A stretch of 64,000 nucleotides of DNA from Sipunculus nudus (GCA_026874595.1 CM049307.1:56813870-56877869), one strand, 5' to 3'. Positions 25,818 to 37,719 are shown, numbered from the stretch's first letter. Numbers and translations are program-made. Notes: generated by a model not told the origin, from the sequence alone.

Positions 25818-26719
25818 ATGCCAAAAAGCTTTCGCAATGAAATTCTTAGCATGGCACATGGGGCTACTTTGTCTGGCCATTTAGGTATAAATAAAATTTA
25901 TCAGGAAGTTAGTACATGCTTCTATTGGCCTAACCTCAGGACTGATATTGTACAATATTGAAAATCATGCCATATATGCCAGATGGAAGGCAAGCCCAAT
26001 CAGAATCCTCCTAAGGCCCCACTTAGGCCTATTCCTGCTTTCGAGGAACCACTTAGTAGGATTATTGTTGATTATGTTGGACCACTGCCCAAAACAAAAT
26101 CTGAACATGAATACTTGCTGACAATTATGTGCACATCTACAAGGTTCCCTGAGGCAATACCATTGCGCAAAATTAATGCCAAAATTATGTCTGGCTTCTT
26201 CCAGCAAGTTAAGCTTGAGCTAGGTATAAAACAGTACAGCTCTTCGCAATACCACCCTGAAAGTCAGGGCGCCCTCGAGCGTTTTTATCAGACATATAAA
26301 AAAACATTATTAGGACTTACTGTTATGACACATAAATAGACTGTGATGAGGGGATCCACCTATTGCTGTTTGCTGTCAGATAATCATTTCAGGAGTCCTT
26401 CGGTTTCAGTCCCTTTGAAAATCATGATTCTCTTAGTTTGTCGCACTAAACTGCACAATGCTTGTGAGATTGCAAAGTCTAATAAAAAATCTGCACAAAG
26501 TAACATGGAAACAAAGTATGACAAAGGCATGTAAATAGGACGTTTTAGCCTGGTGAAAAGGTCCTTGCCTTACTACCTATCCCCGTCAGACCTCTGCAAG
26601 CTAGGTATTTCAGTCCTTTCATTGTTGACAAGAGAGTCAGTGATTTAAATTACATACTGTTGACACCAAATAGGCGTAAGAAGAAACAACTGTGCCATGT
26701 TAACATGTTGAAACCATAA
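25818..26719 (+). pseudogene. pol: Integrase remnant (H2C2 finger, partial catalytic core, GPY/F-like end)
   Basis: The frame from 25818 reads MPKSFRNEIL, then histidines at residues 14 and 21 and a C-x2-C at 51-54, the H2C2 zinc finger of retroviral-type integrases. An in-frame TGA at 25959 sits just before the cysteines. The core shows the first catalytic Asp in IIVDYVGPLPK (residue 85) and the terminal Glu in GALERFYQTYKK. The middle part with the second Asp is absent: AKIMSGFFQQ runs straight on with an in-frame join. After a stop near 26337 the C-terminal part continues in other frames, with a YFSPF motif where GPY/F elements have GPF and ending HVNMLKP. It would normally insert the cDNA. 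Confidence 0.85.
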
Positions 26720-26744
26720 TTGAACCTTTGGCTAATATGTTAAA

Positions 26745-27225
26745 GAAGAAACAAAAGTTTGTATGGAATGTTCAGTGTGAAAAGCATTTCAGAATTTGAA
26801 AGCAATTCTTCTGAAGTTCACAAGTTTTGGTAGCTCAAGACTTTTCTGTACCTTTTAAGTTAGCTGTAGATGCTAGTGATACTGCTTCTGGTGCTGTGTT
26901 GTTACAAGAAGGCAATGATGGCATAGATCATCCAATTTGTTATTTTTCAAGAAAGTTTAATGCAAACTAGAAAAATTACTCGTCTATTGAAAAAGAAGGT
27001 TTGGCTTTGATTTGGCATTGCATCATTTTGAAGTTTATGTTTCTTCATCGGTCAAGCCTATCATTGTCTACAGTGATCACAATCCCCTCACGTTCATGAA
27101 CAAGTTGAAGTGTAAAAAGATTGTTGAGATGGAGTTTGTTTTTACAGGATTACAAACTTGAAATCAGACACATTAAAGGGAAAGACAATGTACTTGCTGA
27201 TTGCTTATTTAGATGTTTATGAAAT
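26745..27225 (+). pseudogene. pol: RNase H remnant, downstream of integrase
   Basis: It begins with the stretch that links reverse transcriptase to RNase H (FVWNVQCEKHF), continues with FKLAVDASDTASGAVLLQEG carrying the first catalytic Asp, CYFSRKFN, then YSSIEKEGLALIW carrying the Glu. IVYSDHNPLTF with the next Asp and KLEIRHIKGKDNVLADC complete it. At least three stops or frameshifts are present (near 26970, 27025 and 27128). This domain normally degrades RNA in RNA-DNA hybrids and is encoded before integrase; here it lies after it. Confidence 0.85.
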
Positions 27226-27346
27226 GGTGAACATAAGATGTTTATGTAATGTTGTAAATAAGATAATTTTTTAGATGTTGTAAAAATTTAGTGATTGTGA
27301 TCGCAAAAAGAAAGTTTTGTGAGGAAAAATTTCCTTTTTTTCTTAC

Positions 27347-27357
27347 AGGAGGAGGAG
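27347..27357 (+). promoter_or_regulatory. Polypurine tract
   Basis: AGGAGGAGGAG directly abuts the TG of the 3' LTR. Plus-strand synthesis is primed from such tracts. The position alone is strong evidence. Confidence 0.85.
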
Positions 27358-28220
27358 TGTTACAGATGTCTGTTTTATTGTATCAGCAGTCTTACATGTG
27401 CATGTGCAACGCTAGCATTGGCCGTTGCTATGCCGGCATAGACCGGCCCACGCGTGCGGCCCACGTGTAAACACAGCGGTCATGCTAGTCTGGGGCTTTC
27501 TTGCCTGGCTAAGCAGGCTCACGTGTGGACCCTTTTGTGTAGAAACACGGTGTTCGTTGTTTTAAATGTTTCCTGTACTGTATATTATGTTAGATTCTTT
27601 GGATTGTTCGTGAATTCGAAAGTTCTCGGCTTGGAGTGAGAATTTATAAAAAGTGGAGTGTGTTTTAGGGCCGGGAGAGGTGAGAGAATATTCCAGCGGA
27701 CAGAGAAGAGTGGACCTTTTCCCATAATTGTGGCAGTTATAGCTTTTTTTTGTAAAGGATTTTATATAGTCTTCAGTTTACCTTTCGGATCACTGCCAGG
27801 ATTTCACTTTTGGATTACAGTAGATTGATTTTGTGATTACATTGGACTGTTATTCTCTGAGAAGATTCGTGTGAACTGTTCATCCGGCTTATACATTTTA
27901 AAGGACGTGTCGCTGTGACAGTGGTGGTATTCAGGTACTGTGCACTTTGTTGGTTATGCTGTGTGACTGTATTGACTAGCTGTTATACTGTTGTTTTACT
28001 GTGAAATTGTATTGATTTAGTGTATTGTAATGTTAGGGTCGTTTTAAGAATAAATTATGGTTATTTGTTAACAAAAAAAAAAAAAACACTGACTTCTTCA
28101 TTAATTCCCCTGAATAATTCACGCTGCCTAGTGTTACAGAATCTGATTTTCTTTTAATCTTCATAACAAAATTTAGGCTCGTCATGACTACGTGATCTGT
28201 TGGTATTAGGTTCCGTAACA
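27358..28220 (+). repeat. 3' LTR, full length (863 bp)
   Basis: It starts TGTTACAGATGTC and ends TTCCGTAACA, with terminal inverted repeats TGTTAC/GTAACA. A candidate polyadenylation signal AATAAA is at 28049-28054. Similarity to the 5' LTR covers its first part and last roughly 30 bases, and similarity to the solo LTR at 32198-33020 (reverse strand) covers most of its second half. Confidence 0.9.
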
Positions 28221-29570
28221 ATGGTCAAATGGAACTTTGACCAACACACAGAAGAATGAGTTTCGTGAAAGCTTGTCATCATATATGTCATGTAATAGCC
28301 TATTCATAAATATAAGAAAACATTTATTACATTTTTATCAAGAAGTAAAAAGCTGACATTCTAGGGTCAGAGTACTTCTTTGGAAATAAATGAACACGAC
28401 AATTCAAAGTCCTAAGCCCAAATGTGACCCAGTGAATGGCAACTTATGACATGATCGACACGCTTTGCTAATTTTAATTAAGTTTATTTGAAAAGAATTC
28501 GAGAGTTGCGTTGTTATGGAAATACAAGCGTAATTTCAAATGTTAATTTGTCTGAATGAAATGATGGTTCATGACCGCGCAATGGTCAATATACCCCCGC
28601 CCTTTGGATATTAAATTGTTTCACACTACAAAGCCACAGTTTCCACTGATTTTGCCTATGCATAGAGTTAGGCCTAATTTTACGTCAGGGATGACAGTTA
28701 CTGACGATTGGTAATGTGTATAATCGATCAAGTTATTAAGATTAATTAAAATCCAACAATGTTTGAGCAGAAAGGATATATTTCACCCAGTGTTTTCTGG
28801 AGATAATATGTTCACGTTGTGAATGCGGCTAAGCAGAGCCTCCGAGAGAATATTTCGAGGCGGTACGATAGGTTTTCGGCCCCCTCCTTTCCTTTGTTTC
28901 AATAACCATTCAGTTTTACGGATGTAATAAACTCTTTATTTGATTTAAATCCAAGGCATATTGATTGATGCAGTATATTTAAGAATGGACTCTAACAGAG
29001 AGATGCATGGTTTTCTCCATTTAATGCCACGTATATTATAATATATATACTTTACCCACCATGCTAAACTGAGCAGGCCCAAGGCAAACAACCTATTGTA
29101 CAAGAGGTTACCCACACTACTGTTTTGCTTATCATGCTATATGTACTTTCAACAACAATACTATCACATTAACGACCAACCGAATCTTGGAAGAATAAAA
29201 AATATTTACAAGAACAGGATAAGGGGTTAAAATAGTTTGATTAATTTTCACGTGCCGCCGCAGCCAAGTCGAGAGCATATGCTTCAAATTGTTATATACT
29301 TTGACAGGTGTTATATCAGCAGTGGAAGCTGTATCGATGACTACTGTAATTCTGCATCCATAACTCTTCTTTCACAATAATAGGAAGCTATATTGGTTCC
29401 TGATAAGTTGATAATTGACAAGATGCATACATACATAGGGAGCCCGGGGTTTATAAACAAAATGAAAATTTATAAAGTACCTCGAATAATTATATTTCCG
29501 AACACCTGACAGAAGCAGATCTAGACTTAAAGCAGAGTAAAAGAGTAAAAAGAAAACAAACGGCATGTAA
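28221..29570. other. Non-coding DNA of copy B
   Basis: Colinear with A 716-1640. Reading frames are not shared between the copies. A short AT tract lies near 29037-29049. Nothing else recognised. Confidence 0.65.
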
Positions 29571-30548
29571 TTGTATCCGCCAAAACAGAGTTTTGCGGAT
29601 ACTATGTTTTCAGCCCACCGCCGCCGCCGCCGCCGCGTAGGTGTCCGGAGAACTCCTCCGTAACCGCTGGGCGGAATTTTACGAAACCCGGGATTATCTT
29701 CGGGTCACATGTGAACTGCTGCGCCCCGATTTTGTTTTGACCTCTGACCTTTCCTCTGCTCTCTGCGTCCGTTTGTGCGTCTGTTTCCACACATCAACCC
29801 ACATATCTCGGGAACTGTTTGACCGATCAGGAATTTTTTTTTGCACAAATGCAGCCCTTGGAGAGCTTTATAACATACACAAAAAGATGGTGGCGCCACC
29901 TGCAATCATGTTTGCACAGTGTCCATCTGTTCGTCTGCCTTGGGTTAAAATCACTCATATCTCTGCAGTGGTTTGACTAATTCACCTGAAATTCGGCATG
30001 CGTATACATCCTGGAAAGCTTTTCTGATTTTATGACAGGTGGCGCCACCTACATTCAGTGGTTTGACATATCTGCCAAAAATTTTGCAGGTTTATACATC
30101 CCCGACAGCTCTCTTGATTTTATGACAGGTGGCGCCACCTACATTCTAGTTTATGCAGCAGATATCCAAGCTCATATCTTGGGAACCATTAGTTTTGCAT
30201 TTATATAGTTCTCACATAGCTCTTTATCATACGCAAAACTGGTGGCGCAACCTGCAACCATTTTTGCACAGCGTCCATCTGTTTGTCTGCCAAGGGCAAA
30301 ACTCACTCATATACATGTAGTGGTTTGACTAATCACCCTTAAATTTTGCATATGTTTACAACTTGGACGGCTTTCTGGATTTTTGGTAGGTTGCGCAACC
30401 TACATACACAATTTGGCTGCAGACATCCATGCTAATATGCAGCACTTCACTCTATTTCCCCTTGCCACTCAATCCATGCCTCACTTCACCCGTTCCACTC
30501 TGATTTAGGCGGATACACGTAGTCGCTTGACGACTACCCGTATTCTAG
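29571..30548 (+). mobile_element. HINE-type Helitron-like element, family 2 (copy B)
   Basis: It starts TTGTATCCGCC, with a 5' hairpin GTATCCGC (29573-29580) pairing with GCGGATAC (29595-29602). Near the 3' end GGCGGATAC (30508-30516) is the inverted form of the 5' end, followed by hairpin GTAGTCG-cttga-CGACTAC (30519-30537) and CTAG at 30545-30548. In A the site is uninterrupted (catgtac/tttctgaag near 1640), and here the flanks join as catgtaa/ttccggaag. There is therefore no target-site duplication and insertion is between A and T (or within TT), as expected for Helitron-like replication. The core has repeated ggtggcgccacct blocks. No coding capacity. Confidence 0.85.
29617..29636. repeat. 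(CCG)n tract inside the HINE
   Basis: Six to seven CCG units at a place where the copy in A has gccgctgccgcctccg, so the triplet run expanded in this copy. Confidence 0.85.
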
Positions 30549-32197
30549 TTCCGGAAGAAAAGTGTACGCTCTCTATAGCCCTCCGGACTTTGTAAATTGA
30601 ATGCAAATAAATATTGATTTTGGTTAATTTCTTCCATGTACGGATATGTTGTACTAAATATAAGACTTGCCATTCTGTCATACCGTAACTATTGTGTCCC
30701 AATACTCAGTATATTTCTACATTTCCATGCATTCTAATGGAGCTTAAGGACTCCTGGCTCATCCGGGCCCTTTGGACCCGACGGGTTTAAACCCTTTATA
30801 AACTAGTTAATGCTATTTAAGACAAATGAGAGACTAAACTTTGAAATTTCATCGTCAAGCCTGTTCTTGTGCCCTTTGAAACTCATTGGTCCGAGTCCCT
30901 TATAATCACTTCCGATTAAAACTATATATATATATAAGCTAACACCAAAGAGAAAACACAAAGTTCTGTATTACCATGCAGTTAGCCGGGCTCCTTTGAG
31001 TCGCCCTGATGACAGCTATATAAATGCACGTTAACATAAAAGCCAAAAGAGATTTTCAAATTATCAAGTATTGCCTAGTGTTCTTAAAAAAAAAACTCCT
31101 GACGGGCCTAGGCCCCTTTTGTCACTGACTATAAGAAACTCTTAATTTACATTTTGTAAAACACGTGAATCCATCATTTTCGAGCTTTTTTTTGTGCCTC
31201 ATTAGAAATTCCTAGGCTTATATAAAATAAAGTGAGACTTTTACATTTACAAACATTTCATTTTACTTTATATAGCAAATTTCTTGCCGGTACGGGTCCC
31301 TTAATTTAGACCCCTCAATTTGGATTAAAAACTCCATAAACATGTTTCTCAAGTGACAAATGGGATGCGCATTTCTGTCGCCCTATATCGGATCCTTGCG
31401 GGGTCTCCTTACTAAAATGTATATAAGCTTAGATAAAAATTAATTGAGACTTCTACATTTTCAAAAATATTATTCTACTCTATAAGAAATTCCTGGTCGA
31501 TCAGGCATTACTTCATCCTGTCCCCGTTACGGTGTACCTGCTAACTTCATATCTCATAGGGCCTGCTTTAAATTAGATAAACCGGCGGGGACTGAACACC
31601 ACACACTCACGTTACCTGAAACAATCACAGAACAGGTATTTAATGGCTAACTGCCAGGACCGTCGTGCTCCATAACCTTTGCATGAGCACCAGCTTCCAA
31701 TTAGGATTTTTATGGTCCATCAAAGCTACTAGAGGGTTATCTTATACTGTCACTAAATCGAAACAGTTTCAACTATGCCCTGGGCCTTACAAATATAATT
31801 TTGTGACCTTATTTTGCAAAAGGTTTAGGCACGCCCTGACAAATTACGAAATTGGGTTCCCCATGAAAAACTACTGAACATATTTTAAAGCCTCGGTCAC
31901 AACGGGATAAGGTCACCGTATACGGCTTGTGTTTCGGCTATTCCGTGCGGTTGACGTACGGCAACCGTGCGTTTTTCAAAGGCCGCCGGGACTCCGCAAC
32001 GACCGTAACTAAAATAAGCGCAAGCGCTTAAGCTGATGCGGCCGCGCGTCAGGGTACCGTACGGCAGACGTACGGATGTCGTGAAGGTTAGCTTGCGGCG
32101 AACGCAGGGTTAGCTTACTTTACAGTGCGAAGGCCGTGAGAACCAGGAAGACACCTCACCGCTACCGCACGTCGGCCGCATAAGTATTCATGCGGTT
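30549..32197. other. Non-coding DNA of copy B
   Basis: Colinear with A 1645-3345, including the GC-rich island (about 31895-32190). No preserved reading frame and no other element recognised. Confidence 0.65.
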
Positions 32198-33020
32198 TGT
32201 TACGGAACTTATATAAACAGATCACGTATGCGTGATGAACACAAATTCTGTAACGGAGATCAGATTCAGAAAAATCAGATGCTGTAACACTAGGCAGCGT
32301 GAAATGTCTAGGGGAATGAATAAAGAAGTCAGTGTTTTTTTTTTGTTAACAAATAACTATAATTTTATTCTTAAAACAACCCTAACAATACAATACACTA
32401 AATCAATACAAATTTACAGTAAAACAGCGGTATTGCAACAAATCAGTACGATCACACAGAAAATATGTGCACATGCAGTACCTGGATACCAACACCGTCA
32501 CAACGATACGTTTTTTAAATGTATACTCTCGGAGAACGACAGTCCAGTGTAAAGCTCTTGTAACAATCCAGAAAGTAAAGTGAAGTCCATATGCATAAAA
32601 TCCAAGAGAAAGTCTTAGAAAATCTATAATTGCCGCATTCGTCGGATAAGGTCCTAGAAACTGACACATGCTTCTGCGTCCGCTGGAATCTGCTCTGCTG
32701 CTCTCTGCCTGGCTCTCAAACACAGCCCTTTTATATACCTTCAAACCCCAAGCCGAGAATTTTCCACTTCTCGAACAGTTTATAAGATCTTGCACAAAAC
32801 AGTAAACACGCGTTTCAGGAATTCTCTAGAAAAACAGCGCTGTGGATCTCTACATACCAGGCTCATTACGTGACCTCGGCCAGGCGTGAGAACCCAAGGC
32901 TAACATGACAACGAGAGTTCAACCAGTACGGATTAAACATAGAATGTAACAAACGGCCCGGCGAGGGCGCCACAACACGATTAACGCCCGCACCACACAA
33001 TAAAAAGAGCACCTGTAACA
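32198..33020 (-). mobile_element. Solo LTR of the gypsy family, reverse orientation
   Basis: Read on the minus strand it begins TGTTACAGG and ends CCGTAACA, and much of it matches the second half of the 3' LTR at 27358-28220 (including a TTTATT/AATAAA signal at 32364-32369). It is flanked by a perfect 4-bp duplication GGTT (32194-32197 and 33021-33024). Copy A has the single GGTT at the uninterrupted site near 3345 (gcggtttcaaag). There is no internal gypsy sequence, so it is the product of LTR-LTR recombination. The first part differs strongly from the 3' LTR at 27358, suggesting a separate subfamily. Confidence 0.9.
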
Positions 33021-33089
33021 GGTTTCAAACACTGAACGGGGTTCTTCGGTGTGCGGTGACCGCAGGGGTTTGAAGCCGGGGCTTGTATT

Positions 33090-33107
33090 GGGGGGGGGGG
33101 GGGGGGG
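33090..33107. repeat. Poly-G tract
   Basis: Eighteen consecutive G. The matching place in A (near 3415-3427) has ggatggggtgggg, so the run lengthened in B. Confidence 0.9.
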
Positions 33108-33279
33108 CTGTTGCGCCTCCCTCTTAACACGCCCTGCATTAATTCGCTTGAGTCAAGATACAATGTATAGTAGTTCTGAACTACGGCAAAAAAATAATGT
33201 TCTACGGATTTGCGGTACCTGGAGATCTCGGAACTTTTACATCTCGGCCCACACGAAATCGGACCTCTTCAGATCAGGC

Positions 33280-33385
33280 CATTACGATCTCGGACCACTG
33301 GGCCGATGATCTCTGACCACTTTGTATCTGGCCACTACGATCTCAGACCACTTTGCGATCGGGCAACTACGATCTCGGACCAAAG
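33280..33385 (+). repeat. Subterminal motif array, left end
   Basis: Four copies of an ACGATCTCGGACCACTTTG-like motif near 33283, 33306, 33332 and 33362, spaced 23-30 bp. The inverted counterpart lies at 35920-35985 (ggtccgagatcg-like words near 35921, 35942, 35962 and 35982). Repeated subterminal motifs are typical transposase-binding sites in several DNA transposon superfamilies. Confidence 0.8.
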
Positions 33386-33929
33386 TAACATACATGTCCT
33401 GGCCGCCTAAACTGTTATGAAATAACCGATTTTATGTTTATCATACCCAATATTATTTCGTCTGCGCGCGATTCAGATATTAAAAATTCCATTTGAACAA
33501 GTTAGGACTACGACATAGCGCAGTATGTATATCCACTCAGAAATCATTTGACACACACAAGCACACACTCTTACACTTAATTTATAAAAGTTTGCGTGAA
33601 ACTCATGACACCATATTCTAAATCAAAGGGAAATGACAAAGTTTATTAGAATTCAATATAAACAATATTAAAAGAGGTATGAAAACCGAAATATGAAATT
33701 AGTGATAAACTTCGTAAACCAATAATATACAAATAAGCATGTGTGAATCAAAGAATCAGAACTGGTGTATCGCTGTTACATATCTACAATTCAACTACTG
33801 TACTAGATAATATCAAAGAGTCAAGTGAAAACAGTTGTAGTTTAGATATATACATAAAACAGAAATTCAAAAGTGGTAATTGACACCATATTTAAACTCG
33901 TATATATACAATATAAAAACGAGATTCAA

Positions 33930-34470
33930 TCTTTCTCTCATTCAATCTTTCATTCATTCTGTCTATCTATCATTCAATTTCTTTTTCATTCAAACTGTCT
34001 ATCATTCAACCTTTCTTACTTTCATTCATTCTTTCCTTCCTTCATTCAATCTTTTATTTATTTTGTCTGTCTATCATTCAATATTTCTTTCATTATTTCA
34101 TTAAATCCTTCGTTCATTAAATCCTTTTTTCATTCATTCTTTCTTTCATTCATTCATTCATTTAGTCTCATTCAAACTTTCATTCATATGGTCTATCATT
34201 CAACCTTTCTTTCATTCAGTCTGTCTATCATTCATTCTTTCCTTCCTTCATTCCTTCCATCTTTCTTTCATTATTTTTTTCATTAATCCTTCTATCATCC
34301 ATTCTTTCCTTCCTTCATTCAATCTTTCTTTAATTAAATATTTTTTTTTTCGTTCATTCTTTCTTTCATTCATTCATTCATTCAATCTCACTCTCATTCA
34401 ATCTTTCATTCATTCTTTCATTCATTTAATCTTACATTCATTCTGTCTTTCTTTCATTCTTTATCACACA
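33930..34470 (+). repeat. Pyrimidine-rich (CATT/CTTT)n tract
   Basis: About 540 bp of cattcattctttctttc-like repeats inside the TIR element, the plus strand almost free of G. An apparent 137-codon frame here is only low-complexity repeat. Confidence 0.9.
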
Positions 34471-36037
34471 CACTCGTATACTTTAATAAACGATCAAATG
34501 CACAAACTTTAGAATTATTTATAAATTAGTATTAAGACGATATGTAGCGAATGATTAATGACGGAGAGAAAGATAAAGAGAGAGAGGCAACAGTTATGCG
34601 TAGAGTAATAATGATTTAATAAATAGCTTTAACATCGTTTGAAGACGGAACATACACATTTGACAACGACATCATGAGTCTGATCGAGGTCTGAATGTGT
34701 GCGATATAGACTATATGTCAGAATGTGGTTTCATCTATTGTCACCCGTCAGAAAAACAGCTGAACCACCCGCTGTTTGACAGTTCTGTGAAAGATCGGGT
34801 CGCGATCTCTGCGGGACGCTTCACCTCATGTATTTGACAGTGTCAGTGGACGAAAATAATAATAATGGCACTAATGGCAGTAATGCCATGGTTAATCGTG
34901 CGCGTCTTTGTTATCAGTTACACTGTTACTAAAAGTATTTAGTTTATGGTACATATGCCTTATATTATTATTTTATATTAATAACACTTTGTGCAGTAAT
35001 ATAATAACATTGTAATAATACAATGTGGCAGTTGCTAATAAATTGTAAACAAAAACTTCCTCCACTGCTCCAGTTTAGTTGAAGCATGGTCAATAAATAT
35101 AATTCACACACTTAAAGATATTGTATTACTTGTATACTTACATCATTTTATTAAATCATCTGTATTTTATTTCAGGTACATCATGCCTGAGCAGGAGATA
35201 GGTACAGCCTGTTAAGCCCGTGGAATAACATACAGCATTAAAACATCCTCATTGTCTGTATATGTATTTATTTTATGAACATGGTAACATTGTGTATATT
35301 TTTGTACTATGTTTCACATAATTTTTTTCATATTCCGACATTCATTTATGAACATCTGAAAATCAGTATTAATATACTTCATCTAGTTCCTTTAATTTTT
35401 AATCATAAATATGGACATAATTTCCATGTTTTCATTTTTATTAAACTCATGCATTCAAATGAAAACATGTGGCCAAAAGTTCACATGGAATGTATTCTAT
35501 ATGTAAATAAAATTATTCATGAAAAGTTCATGTTGTTCTTCCAAAAGTTCCATGTTTTGTGACTGGGGGCGTGGCATAATGTTAGTGGGTGTGGTTTCCT
35601 GGTGTGTTGGGTATGGTTTCAGGAGAAGTCATGCTTGACTGCCTTTGTATGTCAGGGTGAGGTTTCAGCTGTCAGTGTGTGTCCCCTGGGTACCTCTGGC
35701 CTCTTCTTGTGGTCACAGTTAGGGGAGGGCTTAATTAAGGGGACAGGTGGACAAAACTGTGAACATTTCAAAAACTTTCCTTTTAAATATCTCACTTGTT
35801 GATAATAATACTATTTTTAGCTTGGTGCCATAAGTCATAATTTCTTTTTCTCTATCCAATGATATATATTTTGTCAAAGAAAAATAAAAATGATTTTTTG
35901 TGCAAGTCCCTAATAAAGAGGTTCGAGATGGTACGTTAGTGTGGTCCGAGATCGTCGATGAGGTGGTCCGAGATTGTACTAAGTGGTCCGACTTCGTGTG
36001 GGCCGAGAAATAAAAGGTCCGAGATCTCCAGAATGCT

Positions 36038-37055
36038 GATTTGCCGCTCTCATTTTCATGGATCATTTTTTTTATCAAATGAAGACCAGGTTCTTGATAA
36101 TGTTGCTAATGTGTGCTTTGGCACAGAACCATTATTGGTGACTTTGTGTTGGTCATAGACAACAGATTAATAATTCAAAAAAGTTATTGTATTTTCTTAC
36201 AAAGCTTGCATAATTCAATGCACTTTGTCTCTAATGGTAAAAATATAACAGAAACAAAGAAAAACTCCCTTTAGCACCATATTTTGTTTGTTCTGAGCCT
36301 GTAGAACAATAATTTTGTTATATTATTATCATATTAATTCAGAACGTTTTTGTCTCCTTTTTATCAGTATATAAAAATATAAAATATACTAAAATTAGTG
36401 TATAAATTAATATAACATCAAACACATATCAGGTATAAACCCTTATATTATTTTGTGAGAACAGAACGCAAAACAACCAACGAAATCTTGCAAATAGGAA
36501 ACAATCAAATCACCGATCATGGGACTTTCAAAATTATTTTGGCCAGGTTTCAAGTTAGCAGCTTGTTGACAAGGAAAGACAACCAATTATAGCTTCCCCG
36601 GACTTCCCGCCTGGCACGCCCAACGTATCAGACATTCCTATTATTGGTAATATTACCAAGAACTCATGACGGATTCCATCTATGAGAAAAACAGAGTCTA
36701 ATAAGCAAGCAAATGACCGTCCATTGCAACTGAAGGATTTTTACGTCAGGTATTTAGTATAACTGCCTCTGATGGGCCATTAAATCAAGGGCGTGGTCCC
36801 TATATGCGTGTCTCATGCCATTAGCATTGTCTGTGCAACGGTCTTTTGAATAAATTTATTTTGTTAAGTTGAATTCTTTATATCATTTTATATCATGATC
36901 TGGATATATTACTTATGTCAGGCCTAAAAATAATTGTCCTAGGGATTCTAAGGTCAAAATATGGAGTGAGGGCAATTTATTTATTTTATTTATAAATTAA
37001 TAGGTTGAGACAAAATTCCAGGAGGGATACAAATGTGTTCAACCACTCTTGGAAT
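36038..37055. other. Non-coding DNA of copy B
   Basis: Colinear with A 3545-4480. Nothing else recognised; the minus-strand frame seen in A at 4053-4343 has several stops here. Confidence 0.65.
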
Positions 37056-37719
37056 GATGCAGGTGAACCACAAAAAGTTTAAACTTATGACAAGTTGTAT
37101 GACAAATTTATAAATGAAACTTTTGCATAATTTATAAAAATAAAGATTTCTTTGAAGGGATTGAGCAAGAGCACCAAGTAGCAACAATACTACCGAGGAT
37201 TTATTCATCATTCACCCCTCAAACAAAAAATAAATTCATGAATATTTAGCAAAGTGGAATGAGAAGTTATGCAATAATCTATCAACACAAGTATGAATTG
37301 CCTGTTTCCTTGAATGTATAACTTATAATCGTCCTCATCAAATCGAAAGGCAAGCCTATTCGGTCTTATCTACCCGTCCCATTCGTCCCCGATTTCCCAG
37401 TAACTGGGATAGCGCGGATAGGCTGTGAACCTTGAACACTAAGTTAGGGTCAACAGTAAATCTATTACGGTTTAATATTACTCTGACTGAAGGTCAGTTT
37501 TGGAAATTCGGCCGTGAAAGTACTAAATCCAATTTGGTGTTTCTGTGTAACAGTTCATGAATAACGTGTTTTTTGGTTTGTATCGATTATAATATATATC
37601 AATAAAAGTCTTTTTTTATGACGGACCGGTGATTCCATTGATTCTTATATACATCAGTATAGGTATGGGACAGTAAAGGTCCTAAATAAGGGCCCCGCGA
37701 TTACCAGATCCTCAAACTT
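37056..37719. other. Copy-B-specific DNA, unrecognised
   Basis: Homology to A stops near 37055. The stretch is AT-rich with an inverted pair aagcctattc / ggataggct near 37352 and 37417. No gene or element recognised. Confidence 0.4.

Larger units (their letters stand above)
22425..28220 (+). mobile_element. Degenerate Ty3/gypsy-type LTR retrotransposon
   Basis: Two LTRs with TGTTAC...GTAACA-type ends flank a primer-binding site, a gag remnant, an integrase remnant, an RNase H remnant and a polypurine tract. The site is empty in A (near 708-715, gactgtatgg) and in C (near 45900, gactttatgg). In B the flanks read ATGC before the element and ATGG after it, consistent with a 4-bp target duplication with one later change. 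Every coding part has stops or frameshifts, and the protease and reverse transcriptase core are not found. RNase H lies after integrase, the opposite of the usual gypsy order. The element cannot be autonomous as it stands. Confidence 0.9.
33216..36037. mobile_element. Long TIR DNA transposon-like element, non-autonomous
   Basis: Left end CTGGAGATCTCGG (33219 on) and right end CCGAGATCTCCAG (to 36031) begin terminal inverted repeats of about 46 bp that differ at about six positions. Flanking copies GATTTGCGG (33207-33215) and GATTTGCCG (36038-36046) make an 8-9-bp target duplication with one mismatch, and A has one copy of the site (ggattggccgctc near 3541). Inside each TIR lies a run of an acgatctcggaccacttt-like motif, direct on the left and inverted on the right. 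The interior of about 2.5 kb has no recognisable transposase. TSD length and long TIRs point to a MULE-like or hAT-like origin; I cannot decide between them. Confidence 0.8.

Noticed and set aside
33873-34286. 137-codon Ser/Phe/His-rich frame
   Set aside because: It is the (CATT/CTTT)n simple repeat within a mobile element.
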